Both the position numbers and the translations under genes were made by a program. The notes under the pieces are model-generated. The model did no database searches, was not told the origin of the DNA, and saw only the letters and a list, made by a program, of their open reading frames with translations. This document shows positions 53,569 to 62,584 of a DNA stretch of 64,000 nucleotides, piece by piece (position 1 is the first letter of the stretch; every line of letters begins with the position of its first letter). Source of the stretch: Castellaniella sp. (lineage in GTDB: Bacteria; Pseudomonadota; Gammaproteobacteria; Burkholderiales; Burkholderiaceae_B); NCBI RefSeq assembly GCF_034675845.1, contig NZ_JAUCCU010000002.1, positions 620,001 through 684,000 of the forward strand, given 5' to 3'.

Positions 53569-54820
53569 GCGCGAGGCCTATGTATATATCCAGCTGCCTG
53601 GCACCATGGAAACGGTGCCGGCAGCGCTGCTCAGGGTGCAGACGCTGCCCGACGGCACGCAGATAGGGCGGTTTCGCTACGGCGACCGCTACCTTCGGCG
53701 CCAGGAGGCGGTCGCACTCGATCCGTTTCACTTGCCTCTTGCCAAGGAAGTCTTCGAGTTCACCCAGCTCAAGGGCATCCCCGGTGCAGTTCGAGACGCC
53801 GGCCCCGATGCCTGGGGACGTCGCGTGATCGAGCACAAGCTCGAGCGCAGCGCCGCCGACCTCCAGGAAATTGACTATCTGCTACATGGACCGCAAGACG
53901 GGGCAGGGTACCTGAGCTTTGGGCTCAAGGCAGAACCGCCCGCGCCCAAGCGCCAGTACAACCGCACGCATCACCTGGCCGAGCTGATTGCGGCCGCACA
54001 GGCGATCGAAGATGGGCGCCCGGTGGCTGCCCATCTGCTCGAACAGCTCGATCTTGGCACCAGCATGGGTGGTGCGCGGCCGAAGGCCACGATTGAGGAT
54101 GCGCAAAGTCTCTGGCTCGGCAAGTTTCCAGCCAGAGACGACCGCTTCAATCTGCAGCGCGTCGAGTTCGCGACGCTCGACCTGGCCCGGAGATGCGGCC
54201 TGAACGTCACACAGGCGCGGCTCCAGTCCGTCGGCGAGAGCGATGTGCTGATGTTGCAGCGCTTCGATCGCGATTACACCGACAAGGGCTACCTGCGCTT
54301 CGGTCTAGTCAGTGGCCTAACCGTGCTCGACTGCGGCGATAGCCACCTGGACCGGGAGCGTTGGTCCTACCCGCTGATGGCCGACAACTTGCGCCGCTGG
54401 TCCGACAAGCCGGAAGCCGACTGCGCCGAACTATTCAGGCGGATGGTCTTCAACGCCGCAGTGACCAACAACGATGATCATCCGCGCAACCACGCTCTAC
54501 TGCGCAGGCAGAAGGGATGGCGGCTTTCTCCAGCATATGACCTCGTGCCCGCACCTGTGGTTAGCTTGGAGAGGCGCGACCTGGCCTTGACCGTCGGCGA
54601 CTACGGTCGCACGGCCAGCATCTACAACCTCTTGTCGCAGGCGGGGCGTTTCGGCTTGTCGGCGGAAGAGGCGCGCGGGGAGATCGATCGACTCGTCGAT
54701 GTTGTCCGGCATTGGCGCGACGGCTTCCACGCCTGTGGTGTGTTGGTCGAAGACATCAACTACATCGCGCCGGCCATCTTGCCTGAGTGCTTCTTCTCCG
54801 AAAGGCGTCCCGATGCGTGA
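53558..54820 (+). CDS. hipA: HipA-like serine/threonine kinase toxin
   Basis: This 420-residue kinase has the couple-HipA N-terminal domain (VYIQLPGTMETVPAALLRV), the glycine-rich SMGGARPKATIED loop with Lys in LWLGKFPA, the catalytic QRFDRD, and NAAVTNNDDHPRNHALL...LSPAYDLVP with DH and the metal-binding Asp. HipA phosphorylates the glutamyl-tRNA synthetase, stalling translation. ATG 53558 (MTSEREAYVYIQL) overlaps the hipB end. Key motifs are intact. It is divergent to the TrlF-like operon. Confidence 0.9.
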   Translation: MTSEREAYVYIQLPGTMETVPAALLRVQTLPDGTQIGRFRYGDRYLRRQEAVALDPFHLPLAKEVFEFTQLKGIPGAVRDAGPDAWGRRVIEHKLERSAADLQEIDYLLHGPQDGAGYLSFGLKAEPPAPKRQYNRTHHLAELIAAAQAIEDGRPVAAHLLEQLDLGTSMGGARPKATIEDAQSLWLGKFPARDDRFNLQRVEFATLDLARRCGLNVTQARLQSVGESDVLMLQRFDRDYTDKGYLRFGLVSGLTVLDCGDSHLDRERWSYPLMADNLRRWSDKPEADCAELFRRMVFNAAVTNNDDHPRNHALLRRQKGWRLSPAYDLVPAPVVSLERRDLALTVGDYGRTASIYNLLSQAGRFGLSAEEARGEIDRLVDVVRHWRDGFHACGVLVEDINYIAPAILPECFFSERRPDA

Positions 54821-54944
54821 GCCGCAAAGCCGACTGGCGCCCAGGCAGGTCCACTGCGTAATTCGAACCCGACCCTTCGTGAAGTGGAGGTACCTTGAAT
54901 AGCCCCGCTGACGATTACAAGGGATTCACAGACTTGGCAAGCGC

Positions 54945-55250
54945 TCAGGTCGAAGGCACTGATGCAAAGGGAATGATGCCGGGCCTGCTGGCCAAAAAAT
55001 CGTTCTCCACCTTCAGCTGTCCGATTTGACGGTAAAGTTCAGCGATGGTCTGTGCCGTGTCGTCGTGCTGTGTGCCGTGCGCGAAAATCTCGGCGGCGTG
55101 TTCGGCGAGTTGTTTCTTCCAGTAGCTGATCATCGTAGGATGGATGCCGTACTTCTGGGCGAGCTGCGCCACTGTCAGCTCTTCACGCAGCGCCTGCATG
55201 GCCACCTTCGCCTTGAACTCAGCGCTGTACTGTTTGCGTTTCTGACTCAT
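54945..55250 (-). pseudogene. IS3-family OrfA, 3'-truncated
   Basis: MSQKRKQYSAEFKAKVAMQAL is the IS3 OrfA opening, followed by HTH (VAQLAQKYGIHPTMISYWKKQL) and the leucine-zipper start (IAELYRQIGQLKVENDFLA). Then the frame runs into unrelated sequence. The left part of the element, including OrfB, is gone. An IR-like sequence (CCCCAAGAATTCGGAC on the minus strand) near 55283-55298 marks its 5' end. Confidence 0.8.
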
Positions 55251-55304
55251 TGTCTTATCCTCAATGATCAGAGCTTACGCCTCCGTCCGAATTCTTGGGG
55301 CCTC

Positions 55305-55625
55305 TTCACTACCTGGGCGATGGCCGTATCGAGATCGATAACAACACGGCCGAGCGGGCGCTACGCGGTGTGGCCTTGGGCAGAAAGAATTACCTATTTC
55401 TGGGCTCAGACGCTGGCGGCGAACGCGCCGCGACCATGTACAGTTTGCTGGGCACTGCCAAGTTAAACGGTGTTAATCCGCAAGCGTACCTGACCCATGT
55501 CTTGACCGTGATCGCCGATCACCCAGTGAATCGGGTGGACGAGTTATTGCCCTGGAACGTCACGCTTGAGTCGTAGGCAACATCAGAATAAACCGTCAAG
55601 ACGGCCCTGGTCGGAACCTTACTGT
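55305..55625 (+). pseudogene. IS66 TnpC C-terminal fragment
   Basis: Positions 55309-55576 encode HYLGDGRIEIDNNTAERALRG, LGRKNYLFLGSDAGGERAA and IADHPVNRVDELLPWN, the C-terminal end of IS66 transposases with the last part of the catalytic domain. The 5' part is absent, replaced by the IS3 remnant. The element end, ...GGTCGGAACCTTAC, probably lies at about 55621. Confidence 0.8.
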
Positions 55626-55838
55626 GATTCCATGTGAACCCCTTGATGTCGGAGTCTGTCAAGGTAGTTGGAACATGAATCATGCGGCCTCTAAATCTCT
55701 TTCAGGATAAATCAGTTCGGCCTCTTTCTCTGGATTGAGCCAGACGTCGCCAACTGGCTCCCAGTTCCTGGTGCAGCCAGACCAACGAGCAGGGTGGTTT
55801 GCTTGTGCCTGACGATATAAGCGATGACGCTCGCGCAG
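55626..55838 (-). pseudogene. IS3-family OrfB 3' remnant
   Basis: On the minus strand from about 55830, LRERHRLYRQAQANHPARWSG and TRNWEPVGDVWLNPEKE read as the C-terminus of an IS3-type OrfB, with a stop near 55682. Its 5' part is missing; the IS51-type element begins immediately at 55839. It belongs to a different copy from the OrfA fragment at 54945, because it lies on the wrong side of it. Confidence 0.6.
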
Positions 55839-55888
55839 TGAATCCCCCCGGGTTTTGAGGAGGCTCCGAACTTTGAGAGAATGGATCT

Positions 55889-56212
55889 ATGGCAAATCAA
55901 TCATCTTTTTCCCCTGAAGTGCGCGAACGCGCCGTGCGGCTGGTGCAAGAGCACCGCGACGAATATCCATCCCTGTGGGCAGCGGTAGGCTCAATTGCGC
56001 CCAAGATCGGCTGCAATCAATCAACGCTGCTTACCTGGGTCAAACGCACCGAGACTGACAACGGCACTCGCCCTGGGGTCACTAGCGAGGAACGAGAGCG
56101 CGTCAAGGCCTTGGAGCGCGAGGTCAAGGAACTGCGCCGAGCCAACGAGATACTGAAGACGGCCAGTGCTTTTTTCGCCCAGGCGGCGCTCGACCGCGAA
56201 CTGAAGAAATAA
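55889..56212 (+). CDS. IS51-group transposase OrfA
   Basis: This OrfA of 107 residues starts at ATG 55889 (MANQSSFSPEVRERAVRLVQEH) and has a helix-turn-helix (AVGSIAPKIGCNQSTLLTWVKR) and a leucine zipper (ALEREVKELRRANEILKTASAFFAQA). It forms the DNA-binding part of the OrfAB transposase made by a -1 frameshift near 56204-56210. Confidence 0.88.
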   Translation: MANQSSFSPEVRERAVRLVQEHRDEYPSLWAAVGSIAPKIGCNQSTLLTWVKRTETDNGTRPGVTSEERERVKALEREVKELRRANEILKTASAFFAQAALDRELKK

Positions 56213-57072
56213 ACGCTTATATCGATCAGCATCGGGAGCTGTACGGGGTCGAGCCGATCTGTAAGGTGTTGCAGGTCGCCCCATCAGCCTACAGGCTTCA
56301 TGCCGCCCGGTGCCGCAACCCGGCGCTGTGCAGCAACCGGGCCAAACAGGACGAACAGCAGATGGTTGACATACGACGGGTCTGGGATCAGAACTTCCAG
56401 GTCTATGGTGCGCGCAAGGTTTGGCGACAGATGCATCGGGAGAACCTGCCCATTGCCCGCTGCACCGTGGAGCGACTCATGGGCCGTCTGGGCATTGAGG
56501 GCGTGCGCCGTGGCAAACGGATACGCACAACGATTCCCGATCCCGCCAAGCCCTGTCCACGCGATCTGGTGCTGCGGGCCTTCCATGCCGATCGCCCCAA
56601 CCGTCTCTGGGTAGCCGACTTCACCTATGTGTCCACCTGGCAGGGGTGGCTGTATGTAGCTTTTGTGATTGATGCCTATGCCAAACGTATCGTCGGCTGG
56701 CGCACCAGTTCGCGGATGACCACAGACTTCGTGCTCGATGCCCTGGAGCAAGCGATCTATGACCGCCGACCAGATCCGGCCAGCGGTCTCATTCACCATT
56801 CGGATCGCGGTTCGCAGTACGTCTCGATCAGGTATTCAGAGCGGCTGGGTGAGGCAGGGATCAGTCCTTCGGTGGGTGCTACAGGCGATGCCTATGACAA
56901 TGCACTGGCGGAGACTATCAATGGCCTGTACAAGGCTGAGGTGATCCACAAGCGTGGCCCCTGGAAAACCAAGGCAGCCGTTGAATTGGCGACATCCCGC
57001 CAGCAGAAGCCGAGCAGAGGTACTATCAACAACACGCAGTCCAGGCTGCAGAGCCTGTTTTACTTTAACTAA
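56203..57072 (+). pseudogene. IS51-group transposase OrfB with C-terminal deletion
   Basis: In the -1 frame the protein reads YIDQHRELYGVEPICKVLQV and on through the DDE residues: ADFTYVSTWQGWL (D), HHSDRGSQYVS (D), and ALAETINGLYKAEV (E). After AAVELAT at about 56990 the frame shifts: the expected LEWV..NHRRL segment is missing and the old end IPPAEAEQRYYQQHAVQA reappears in another frame. The product therefore has a false C-terminus and is probably inactive. Confidence 0.8.
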
Positions 57073-57102
57073 ACAGCCTCCGCGAAACCCGGGGGGATTC
57101 AT

Positions 57103-57321
57103 AACCGGCTAAAGCGGGTTTCCATGCAATCCTTCGCATAAAGCAAAAGTAGGCGCTCATTTGAGCGTTTTTGGCTTTATGCCTAGCATTGCAGCAAGCG
57201 GTGCAGTTGCCCTTTCTCTGTATCCGTTTTGGCGTGCGGAACGTCGCTGTTCTCTCTTCTTGCGTATCAGAATTCTCGATTGCATGAAACATAACATGCT
57301 GAAGTATACGCTAGAGGTAGA
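57103..57321. other. Spacer after the IS element
   Basis: No gene. CGCTC at 57154 pairs with GAGCG ending at 57167 and is followed by TTTTT, a weak terminator on the plus strand. A GCATAAAGC...GGCTTTATGC pair (about 57136 and 57174) frames it. The AT-rich remainder lies opposite the 3' end of the porin-like gene. Confidence 0.4.
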
Positions 57322-58173
57322 TCAAAAGCGCCACATTGCCGCTATCGTTGGACCATGTATGGTTGTCTTGTACCGGAATGCATCTTTGCCTGATCCGCTG
57401 CTTTTATAGTTCTCATACAAATAGCGATACCCTATAGATGTTGAGAAACTATTGGTCCACAGGTAACCAAGGCCCAGATAACCGGAACTTGACAGCTTCG
57501 AGCCAACACCAAAGCCTCCGATATCGACAATGGCGTTCACATAAAGCTTTTCGTTAATAGACCGCTGTGCAAAGACACCGATAGTAGGATCAATCCACGA
57601 TTTTCGCTGGCTTGTCGGCACTGAAGGCAGAGGCTTCGATGAGTCAAATTGCATAGAGCTTTTGACGCTCGTGTAGCGTAGCCCACCTGTAATAGCGAAG
57701 TCAGTATCAACACGACTGGTTGGCAGTATGTACCCTAGTGCGCCTGTTACAACAGTCTGGTTAAGGTCGGCACCGACAGAACTTCCATAAGCCGTATTAA
57801 ATGCTCGCGAATGGGAAAGTTTGGCGGCTACCACGTCTCCCAGAACCAACCACTTACCATTATTAGCAATCAGTGACCCCATTAGTGCTCCGTCGAGATT
57901 GCGTAGTACTTTTGAAAATGGCACGTTGATTGATGCGTTGGGCAGATTGCGTACCCCAACATCGCCATTTAATGCTGTGGCCCAGCCGTAAAGACCTAAC
58001 TGAAACTTCCAATCGGATGCTGACGTGTGGCTACTGGACGGGACAACAGTGGAGGGAAGATCAGCGGTATACGCTGGGTTCGACGCAAAAAAAGCAAGTG
58101 CAGTACTACACATGACTGATATCTTGGTGCAGTGCAAACTGACCCGTAAGCGCCTGACGTTATGAATTGCCAT
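57322..58173 (-). CDS. Outer membrane beta-barrel protein
   Basis: This 283-residue protein has a signal peptide (hydrophobic core MCSTALAFFASN, likely cleavage after AYTA). The mature part alternates hydrophobic and polar residues in strands (WKFQLGLYGWATALNGDVG; GYLGLGYLWTNSFSTSIGYRYLYENY) and ends in a terminal aromatic, MWRF, the signal for BAM insertion. AAGGAACA precedes the ATG. Cargo and function are unknown; the neighbouring HAD and DUF1254 remnants may once have been its operon. Confidence 0.75.
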   Translation of the reverse strand: MAIHNVRRLRVSLHCTKISVMCSTALAFFASNPAYTADLPSTVVPSSSHTSASDWKFQLGLYGWATALNGDVGVRNLPNASINVPFSKVLRNLDGALMGSLIANNGKWLVLGDVVAAKLSHSRAFNTAYGSSVGADLNQTVVTGALGYILPTSRVDTDFAITGGLRYTSVKSSMQFDSSKPLPSVPTSQRKSWIDPTIGVFAQRSINEKLYVNAIVDIGGFGVGSKLSSSGYLGLGYLWTNSFSTSIGYRYLYENYKSSGSGKDAFRYKTTIHGPTIAAMWRF

Positions 58174-58188
58174 CTTGTTCCTTGAGAT

Positions 58189-58480
58189 TTATTTTGTAGA
58201 AGGAAAGACAGTTTTCCAGTCCTTCTTCATATCAATGATGAGCCAGGGATTGGCCGACGCCTCATCAAGCGCCTTATCAAGTCGCCCAAATGAAGACTTG
58301 CGGTCGTAGGCATATTCACGTTCAGCATCAGTATGATGAACGATTGCACCCAATCGCGCCCTTTTGCCTGCCGTCGCCCATTGCAACATTTGCACATCAC
58401 CGTCAGAGCTGCCAAACGCGGCAATGGGGCGCTGACCAATATGAAGGTTGATGCCGACAGGCTTGCCGGGGCCACTTCAC
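58189..58480 (-). pseudogene. HAD-family phosphatase C-terminal fragment
   Basis: The frame reads GKPVGINLHIGQRPIAAFG then SSDGDVQMLQWAT and ends KKDWKTVFPSTK. GSSDGD is the last HAD motif with catalytic Asp pair, so this is the final third of a HAD hydrolase. The upstream two-thirds are missing; at about 58480 it joins the DUF1254 fragment after a stop codon. It cannot be functional alone. Confidence 0.65.
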
Positions 58481-58822
58481 TCCAGCCAATTGCCTTCTTT
58501 GCCCTGCGGCGCCATAGGTTTCGAAGTAAACGTCATAAGAACCATCAGCATTCTTTTCCAGGCCCTTGTCCTAGCTACCTACAGTCGGGAATGTTTGGCT
58601 GGTCTGCAATAACGAACGCGTCTGGGTGCCATAGAGCTTGTCGATGGTTGTATCAGAGGGAACACCGTCGAAAAATCTCAATTCGTCGATGGCTGTGTTG
58701 ACGCGATCCGACATTGAAATGGTTTCTAGTTCAGCCTTGCTGACCTGGGCGGTTGCGGGTAGCGACAACAGGGTTAGCGCTGTAATCGCCGCAACATACA
58801 ATGGGCGTAGATTCATAATCAT
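58481..58822 (-). pseudogene. DUF1254/DUF1214 protein with internal deletion
   Basis: Starts MIMNLRPLYVAAITALTLLS (signal peptide, cleavage near ATA/QVS), continues to YGTQTRSLLQTSQTFPTVG, then TAG at 58571-58573. The same frame goes on DKGLEKNADGSYDVYF, which is the C-terminal DUF1214 region, and in a second frame to PMAPQGKEGNWLE. Some 300 residues between are missing. Length of a full relative is about 450. It is a decayed copy. Confidence 0.65.
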
Positions 58823-58907
58823 GTGATATCCCTGCTTAGCAGACAGGGTAGCGAGGCTGCGTCGCCTATGAGCAGGAAAATTAATGCGGCGCAACCTTTT
58901 GAGCGTA

Positions 58908-59069
58908 TTAGCGAATCTTTTCTAGGTCGCCTGGCTTCCAGCTGTAATTGATGGCCGCTTCTTCTGGGCCATACAATCGCAGAATTGCAAAGAACCCTCG
59001 TTCCGGCGCGGTGGCCAGCCAGTTAGCTTCTTTGCCTGCTGGCGCTTTCGGGCCGATATACAGATCAGT
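58908..59069 (-). pseudogene. DUF1214 C-terminal fragment cut by IS66
   Basis: TDLYIGPKAPAGKEANW, LATAPERGFFAILRLYGPEE and AINYSWKPGDLEKIR then a stop match the end of a DUF1254/DUF1214 protein. The gene is interrupted at 59069 by the IS66 left end. It lies 86 bases upstream of the second DUF1254 remnant, so the two were tandem paralogues. Confidence 0.7.
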
Positions 59070-59090
59070 GTAAGCGGTGCATCTCCCCCA

Positions 59091-60803
59091 TTATTCCCAG
59101 GCGGCGAGATTCATGGCTAAATCTTGGTCATGAGTATTCCACGGCAACAGCGCCTCGATTTCGTCCACTGTTTGGGCCATCGGCAGGTGTTCCAGCACAA
59201 AGCGCAGCCACGCATAGGGCTCGCGCCCGTTGGCCTTGGCCGTTTCCAGCAGCGAATACAGTACCGCGCTGGCGTGTGCACCCGCCGGGGTATCCGCAAA
59301 AATCCACGCTTTTCTGCCAATCACAAACGGCCTGATGGCGTTTTCTGCGGGGTTGTTATCGATGGGCAAATCGCCGCACTCGGTATAGCGGATCAGGCGC
59401 GGCCAGACCTTGTGCAGATATCCCAACGCTTCGCCCAGCTTGCTCCTGGGCGTGACCCCCGGCAGGGTTTCATCCAACCATGCACGCAGCTTTTGCAGGA
59501 TCGGCAGGCTGTGGGTCTGGCGCGCCTCGAAGCGCTGCGCATCGCTCGCTGTTTTCAGCTTGGCCTCGATACGATACAGCCGGGCGAACAGATCCAGCGC
59601 GTGGTCTGCGCGGGCACTCTTGCCTTTGGGGCTGACCCGTTTGGCTTCGACGAACTTGCGCCGAGCATGGGCTGCGCACGCCAGGTGCTCCACACCGGGC
59701 AGGCGCGCCACCGGCGCGTAGCCTTCGTACCCGTCGGTCATCAGGTAACCCTGCCAGCCTTCGAGCAGGCGTACCGGTATCTGCCCCGAACGGCTCGCCT
59801 CGTAATCAAACAACACCACCGTGCGCCCCGGCGGCCCGCCGCGCTGCACCCACATATAACTTTTAGAGGTCGGACTTCGCCCTGGTTCTTTCAACACTTG
59901 AACCGTGGTTTCATCCATGTGGATGACGGGCGCATCCAGCAAGGTGTCGCGGGCCAGATTGTGCAGCGGCTGCAAGGCCTGGGCGAGCCTGATCATGGCC
60001 CGCGTCATGCTCTGGCGTGGGACGTCCACCTGGTGGCGGGCCATCACCTTCTCGAAGCGCGCCAGAGGCAGGCCGTCGACATACTTCACCACCGCCATCA
60101 TCGCCAGGAACCCGGCGCTGAAGTTGCTGCGCGGCAGGACCTGCGCCGGTGCCGGCTGCTGTACCGGTGCCTGATCGCCCTTGGGGCAGGCGTAGCGCGG
60201 GCGCACCGTGCGGATCACGCGGATTTGCATCGGCACGATGTCCAGCTGTTCACTCACGTCTTCGCCGATACGCACCATGGGGGTGCCGCAGGCGCATTGG
60301 CGTTCTGCTTCGGGGACATCGACCAGGAACTCGACGCGGGGCAGCTCGGGCGGCAAAGCGCGGCGATGACCGCGCTTGGGGCGAGGCGTGTTGTGCGCGG
60401 GCGCGCCCTCGTGTGCGTCTTCGAGATCAGCGGCCTGCTCGGCCAAGGCTTCCACTTCGTTAAACAGCTCGCCCTGGTGCGACTCGCTACTGGGGCCGAA
60501 CACCTGATGCCGGGCCAAGCGCCATTGCTCAAGGATGCGTTGCACCGCCTCGGCGACCCCTGTGGCGACGCCGGCGGCAATCCCTTCTTGCAGTTTCCTC
60601 TCGAACTCGGATTGCATCGCCGAACGCAAGGCGTGAAGGTGGGTTTCGTTCTGCGCCTGCAGCGTGGCCCGTAACTCGGCCAGCGTCTTTTCGCGCTCGG
60701 CTTTCAATGCCGCCTGGAAGGCTTCAACCGAGGTCGGCACAGCGCCGATTTCGGGGCTGAGCTCAGGGGGGAAGGATGGGGTGGCTGCAGGGCGATCAGA
60801 CAT
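59091..60803 (-). CDS. tnpC: IS66 transposase TnpC
   Basis: The 570-residue DDE transposase. An N-terminal coiled coil (EKTLAELRATLQAQNE) and Cys zinc-binding region (CACGTPMVRIGED) precede the catalytic domain with DAPVIHMDETTVQVLKEPG, YLMTDGYEGYAPVARLPG, and IDNNPAENAIRPFVIGRKAW with the late Glu. The full length and intact catalytic residues mean it may be functional. Confidence 0.93.
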   Translation of the reverse strand: MSDRPAATPSFPPELSPEIGAVPTSVEAFQAALKAEREKTLAELRATLQAQNETHLHALRSAMQSEFERKLQEGIAAGVATGVAEAVQRILEQWRLARHQVFGPSSESHQGELFNEVEALAEQAADLEDAHEGAPAHNTPRPKRGHRRALPPELPRVEFLVDVPEAERQCACGTPMVRIGEDVSEQLDIVPMQIRVIRTVRPRYACPKGDQAPVQQPAPAQVLPRSNFSAGFLAMMAVVKYVDGLPLARFEKVMARHQVDVPRQSMTRAMIRLAQALQPLHNLARDTLLDAPVIHMDETTVQVLKEPGRSPTSKSYMWVQRGGPPGRTVVLFDYEASRSGQIPVRLLEGWQGYLMTDGYEGYAPVARLPGVEHLACAAHARRKFVEAKRVSPKGKSARADHALDLFARLYRIEAKLKTASDAQRFEARQTHSLPILQKLRAWLDETLPGVTPRSKLGEALGYLHKVWPRLIRYTECGDLPIDNNPAENAIRPFVIGRKAWIFADTPAGAHASAVLYSLLETAKANGREPYAWLRFVLEHLPMAQTVDEIEALLPWNTHDQDLAMNLAAWE

Positions 60804-60823
60804 GCATAATTATACCAGAATTA

Positions 60824-61183
60824 TCACATAACTGACTGATATTTCAGTGTTTTATGAGGATAATTCGTCCATAAATCAAACCCTTCCAACAGCCACTCCA
60901 ACTCTTTGGGGGTGAGTGTCACGGTCGCTTGCGCGCCTGGCGCGGGCCAGGCAAAGCGCTCTTTCTCCAGCCGCTTCTGCCAAAGGCAAAAGCCGTTGCG
61001 ATGCCAATACAGAATCTTGATGCGGTTGCGCTGGCGATTCACGAACACGAATAACGTATCGCCGAAGACATCCAGTTCCAGCTCGCTTTGCACCAGCGCG
61101 GCCAGCCCGTCGATCTGCTTGCGAAAGTCCACCGGCACGCAGCACAAGTAGACCTGCCCAATCGCCACTCCCGGGTGCATCAA
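60824..61183 (-). CDS. tnpB: IS66 accessory protein TnpB
   Basis: Family IS66 Orf2, 119 residues: GQVYLCCVPVDFRKQIDGL, FVNRQRNRIKILYWHRNGFCLW and LTPKELEWLLEGFD are diagnostic. It is needed for transposition with TnpA and TnpC. It overlaps tnpA by 4 bases. Confidence 0.93.
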   Translation of the reverse strand: MMHPGVAIGQVYLCCVPVDFRKQIDGLAALVQSELELDVFGDTLFVFVNRQRNRIKILYWHRNGFCLWQKRLEKERFAWPAPGAQATVTLTPKELEWLLEGFDLWTNYPHKTLKYQSVM

Positions 61184-61548
61184 TGCACCTGCTCAGTCAG
61201 CGCCTGACGCACCTGCGCCAGCCACTGCGGGCTGGGCAAGCCGGACAGCTCCAGACGCAGGCCAGCGCCCAGCACCAGTACATGGCGATCCGCCGCGACA
61301 GGGTGATCGACAGCGGCGAGCGGACCCACGCTGACCGGCACAAACTGGCGCGCAACCGGCGCAGCCACCGCCTTGACGGGCACCTGAGCCTTCCGCTCCA
61401 GGGCTTTGAGGCGCCGGCGCCAATAATACAGGCTTGAGACCGGCAACCCCTCACGCTGCGCGTAGGCCGTGGCGCCAATGCCCTCGCGCGCTATCGCGTC
61501 AAGGTGCATTTCCCACCAGGCCTGCCCTGGTCCTCGACTCGTCGACAT
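61180..61548 (-). CDS. tnpA: IS66 protein TnpA, helix-turn-helix
   Basis: This 122-residue protein opens with an IS66 TnpA-like HTH: REGIGATAYAQREGLPVSSLYYWRRRLKALE. It likely binds the element ends. The start at 61548 (MSTSRGPGQAWWEMHLDAI) is near the element end. Confidence 0.85.
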   Translation of the reverse strand: MSTSRGPGQAWWEMHLDAIAREGIGATAYAQREGLPVSSLYYWRRRLKALERKAQVPVKAVAAPVARQFVPVSVGPLAAVDHPVAADRHVLVLGAGLRLELSGLPSPQWLAQVRQALTEQVH

Positions 61549-61594
61549 CCTCGGTTCTCCTGTTTGCTTGCAGAACCGATACGATGCCCCACAG

Positions 61595-62584
61595 AGCGGG
61601 CGCGAACAATCATGGGAAAAATGGAGCGTTTAGTACGCCAGTCAAAGCTGGTGAGTTGATAGTCGGTGAAAGTCCGATATAGGAAAGAATGGCACATCAT
61701 CCTAACCCCGAGTCATGCGCCGCCCATCGCGAGGTGGTCGGTGAAGTGTTGACAGGGGAAACCTGCGGGCCAGCCATCGAGCCGCGAAATCATAAATCCG
61801 GGACGCCGACGCTGTTAAGCGAAGCGGAAGGCCACAGTGAACATGACGACAAGTGCAAGCCATGCTCACGTCCCGCGCGGTCGCAGACCCTGAGCACGCT
61901 GGGAAGTCACTCACACGGAAACTGGGAGGTCTCATCAATGTCCGATCATGTGGCCCCGGACGGGGCAGGCAAGGTCATAAACCGTAATCCTGCCGTCTAC
62001 GTTGGTGAGAAGTCGGATACTCCCGTAGTATCGAAGAAGCTGCCGAACAAAGGGAAACCTGCGGAGGCGGTGGAGAAAAGGGGAGTAGCCAAGGGAAATG
62101 TCAGCCAGGAACCCGCACGCCGGACTCAGAGCCGGGTAAGTGCGTCGATGTCTCTGGAGGGCATACGTCAAGCGGCACGCAGGGATAAGCGTGTCCGGTT
62201 CACGTCACTGATGCATCACCTGACCGAGGAACGACTGTACGAGAGCTTCTATGCCCTCAACAGGAATGCCGCGACAGGTATTGATCGGATGACGTGGGCA
62301 GAGTATGAGCGGGGGCTGTCCACTCGACTACCCGAACTGCACGATGAAATTCATGCTGGACGGTATCGGGCAACAGCTTCCCGGCGAGTTTACATTCCCA
62401 AAGCGGATGGTAGTCAACGACCGCTTGGGATCGCAGCTCTGGAAGATCGGCTGGTTCAGCATGCGGTAACTCAGCTGCTGAATGCAATTTACGAGCAGGA
62501 CTTTCTGGGGTTCTCTTATGGATTCAGGCAAGGCAAGGGCCAGCACGACGCCTTGGATGCACTGACGGTTGGACTACAGACACG
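61595..62584 (+). mobile_element. Group II intron, 5' part
   Basis: Sequence after the IS66 end (GGGCGCGAAC... with GTGAAAGTCCGATATAGG at about 61665-61683, the usual domain I/EBS region) followed by a reverse transcriptase/maturase ORF is a bacterial group II intron. The 5' boundary is uncertain by some 10 bases. Domains V/VI and the 3' part of the ORF are absent because an IS21 element interrupts at 62585. Confidence 0.7.
61938..62584 (+). pseudogene. ltrA: Group II intron reverse transcriptase/maturase, truncated
   Basis: The likely start is ATG 61938 (MSDHVAPDGAGKVINRN). RT blocks 0-2 are visible: HLTEERLYESFYALNRNAATGIDRMTW and RVYIPKADGSQRPLGIAALEDRLVQHAV, then FLGFSYGFRQGKGQHDALDAL. 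The catalytic YADD, maturase and endonuclease parts are lost at the IS21 insertion, with six foreign residues (VNGQIK) at the end. Confidence 0.85.

Larger units (their letters stand above)
55839..57101 (+). mobile_element. IS3-family element (IS51 group), defective
   Basis: The ends match: TGAATCCCCCCGGGTTTTGAGGAGGCT at the left and its inverse AGCCTCCGCGAAACCCGGGGGGATTCA at the right, differing at two or three positions. Length is 1263 bp. It has an OrfA and an OrfB joined by a -1 shift. No target duplication is seen (CAG left, TAA right), so the flanks have been rearranged. OrfB carries an internal deletion. Confidence 0.85.
59070..61600 (-). mobile_element. IS66-family element with tnpA, tnpB, tnpC
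   Basis: The left end is GTAAGCGGTGCATCTCC at 59070. The other end should read ...GATGCACCGCTTAC, but the sequence ends at GATGCCCCAC (about 61582-61591) and then intron-like sequence starts, so the right tip was replaced by the group II intron. It has the full three-gene set on the minus strand and inserted into a DUF1214 gene. Confidence 0.8.

Noticed and set aside
55026..55036. TTGACGGTAAA, a match to the integrase 2 arm word
   Set aside because: It encodes YRQIGQ of the IS3 OrfA fragment and stands alone, so chance is sufficient.
59124..60674. Long open frame opposite IS66 tnpC
   Set aside because: Antisense to a full-length transposase, rich in Arg, Gln and His; no family resemblance.
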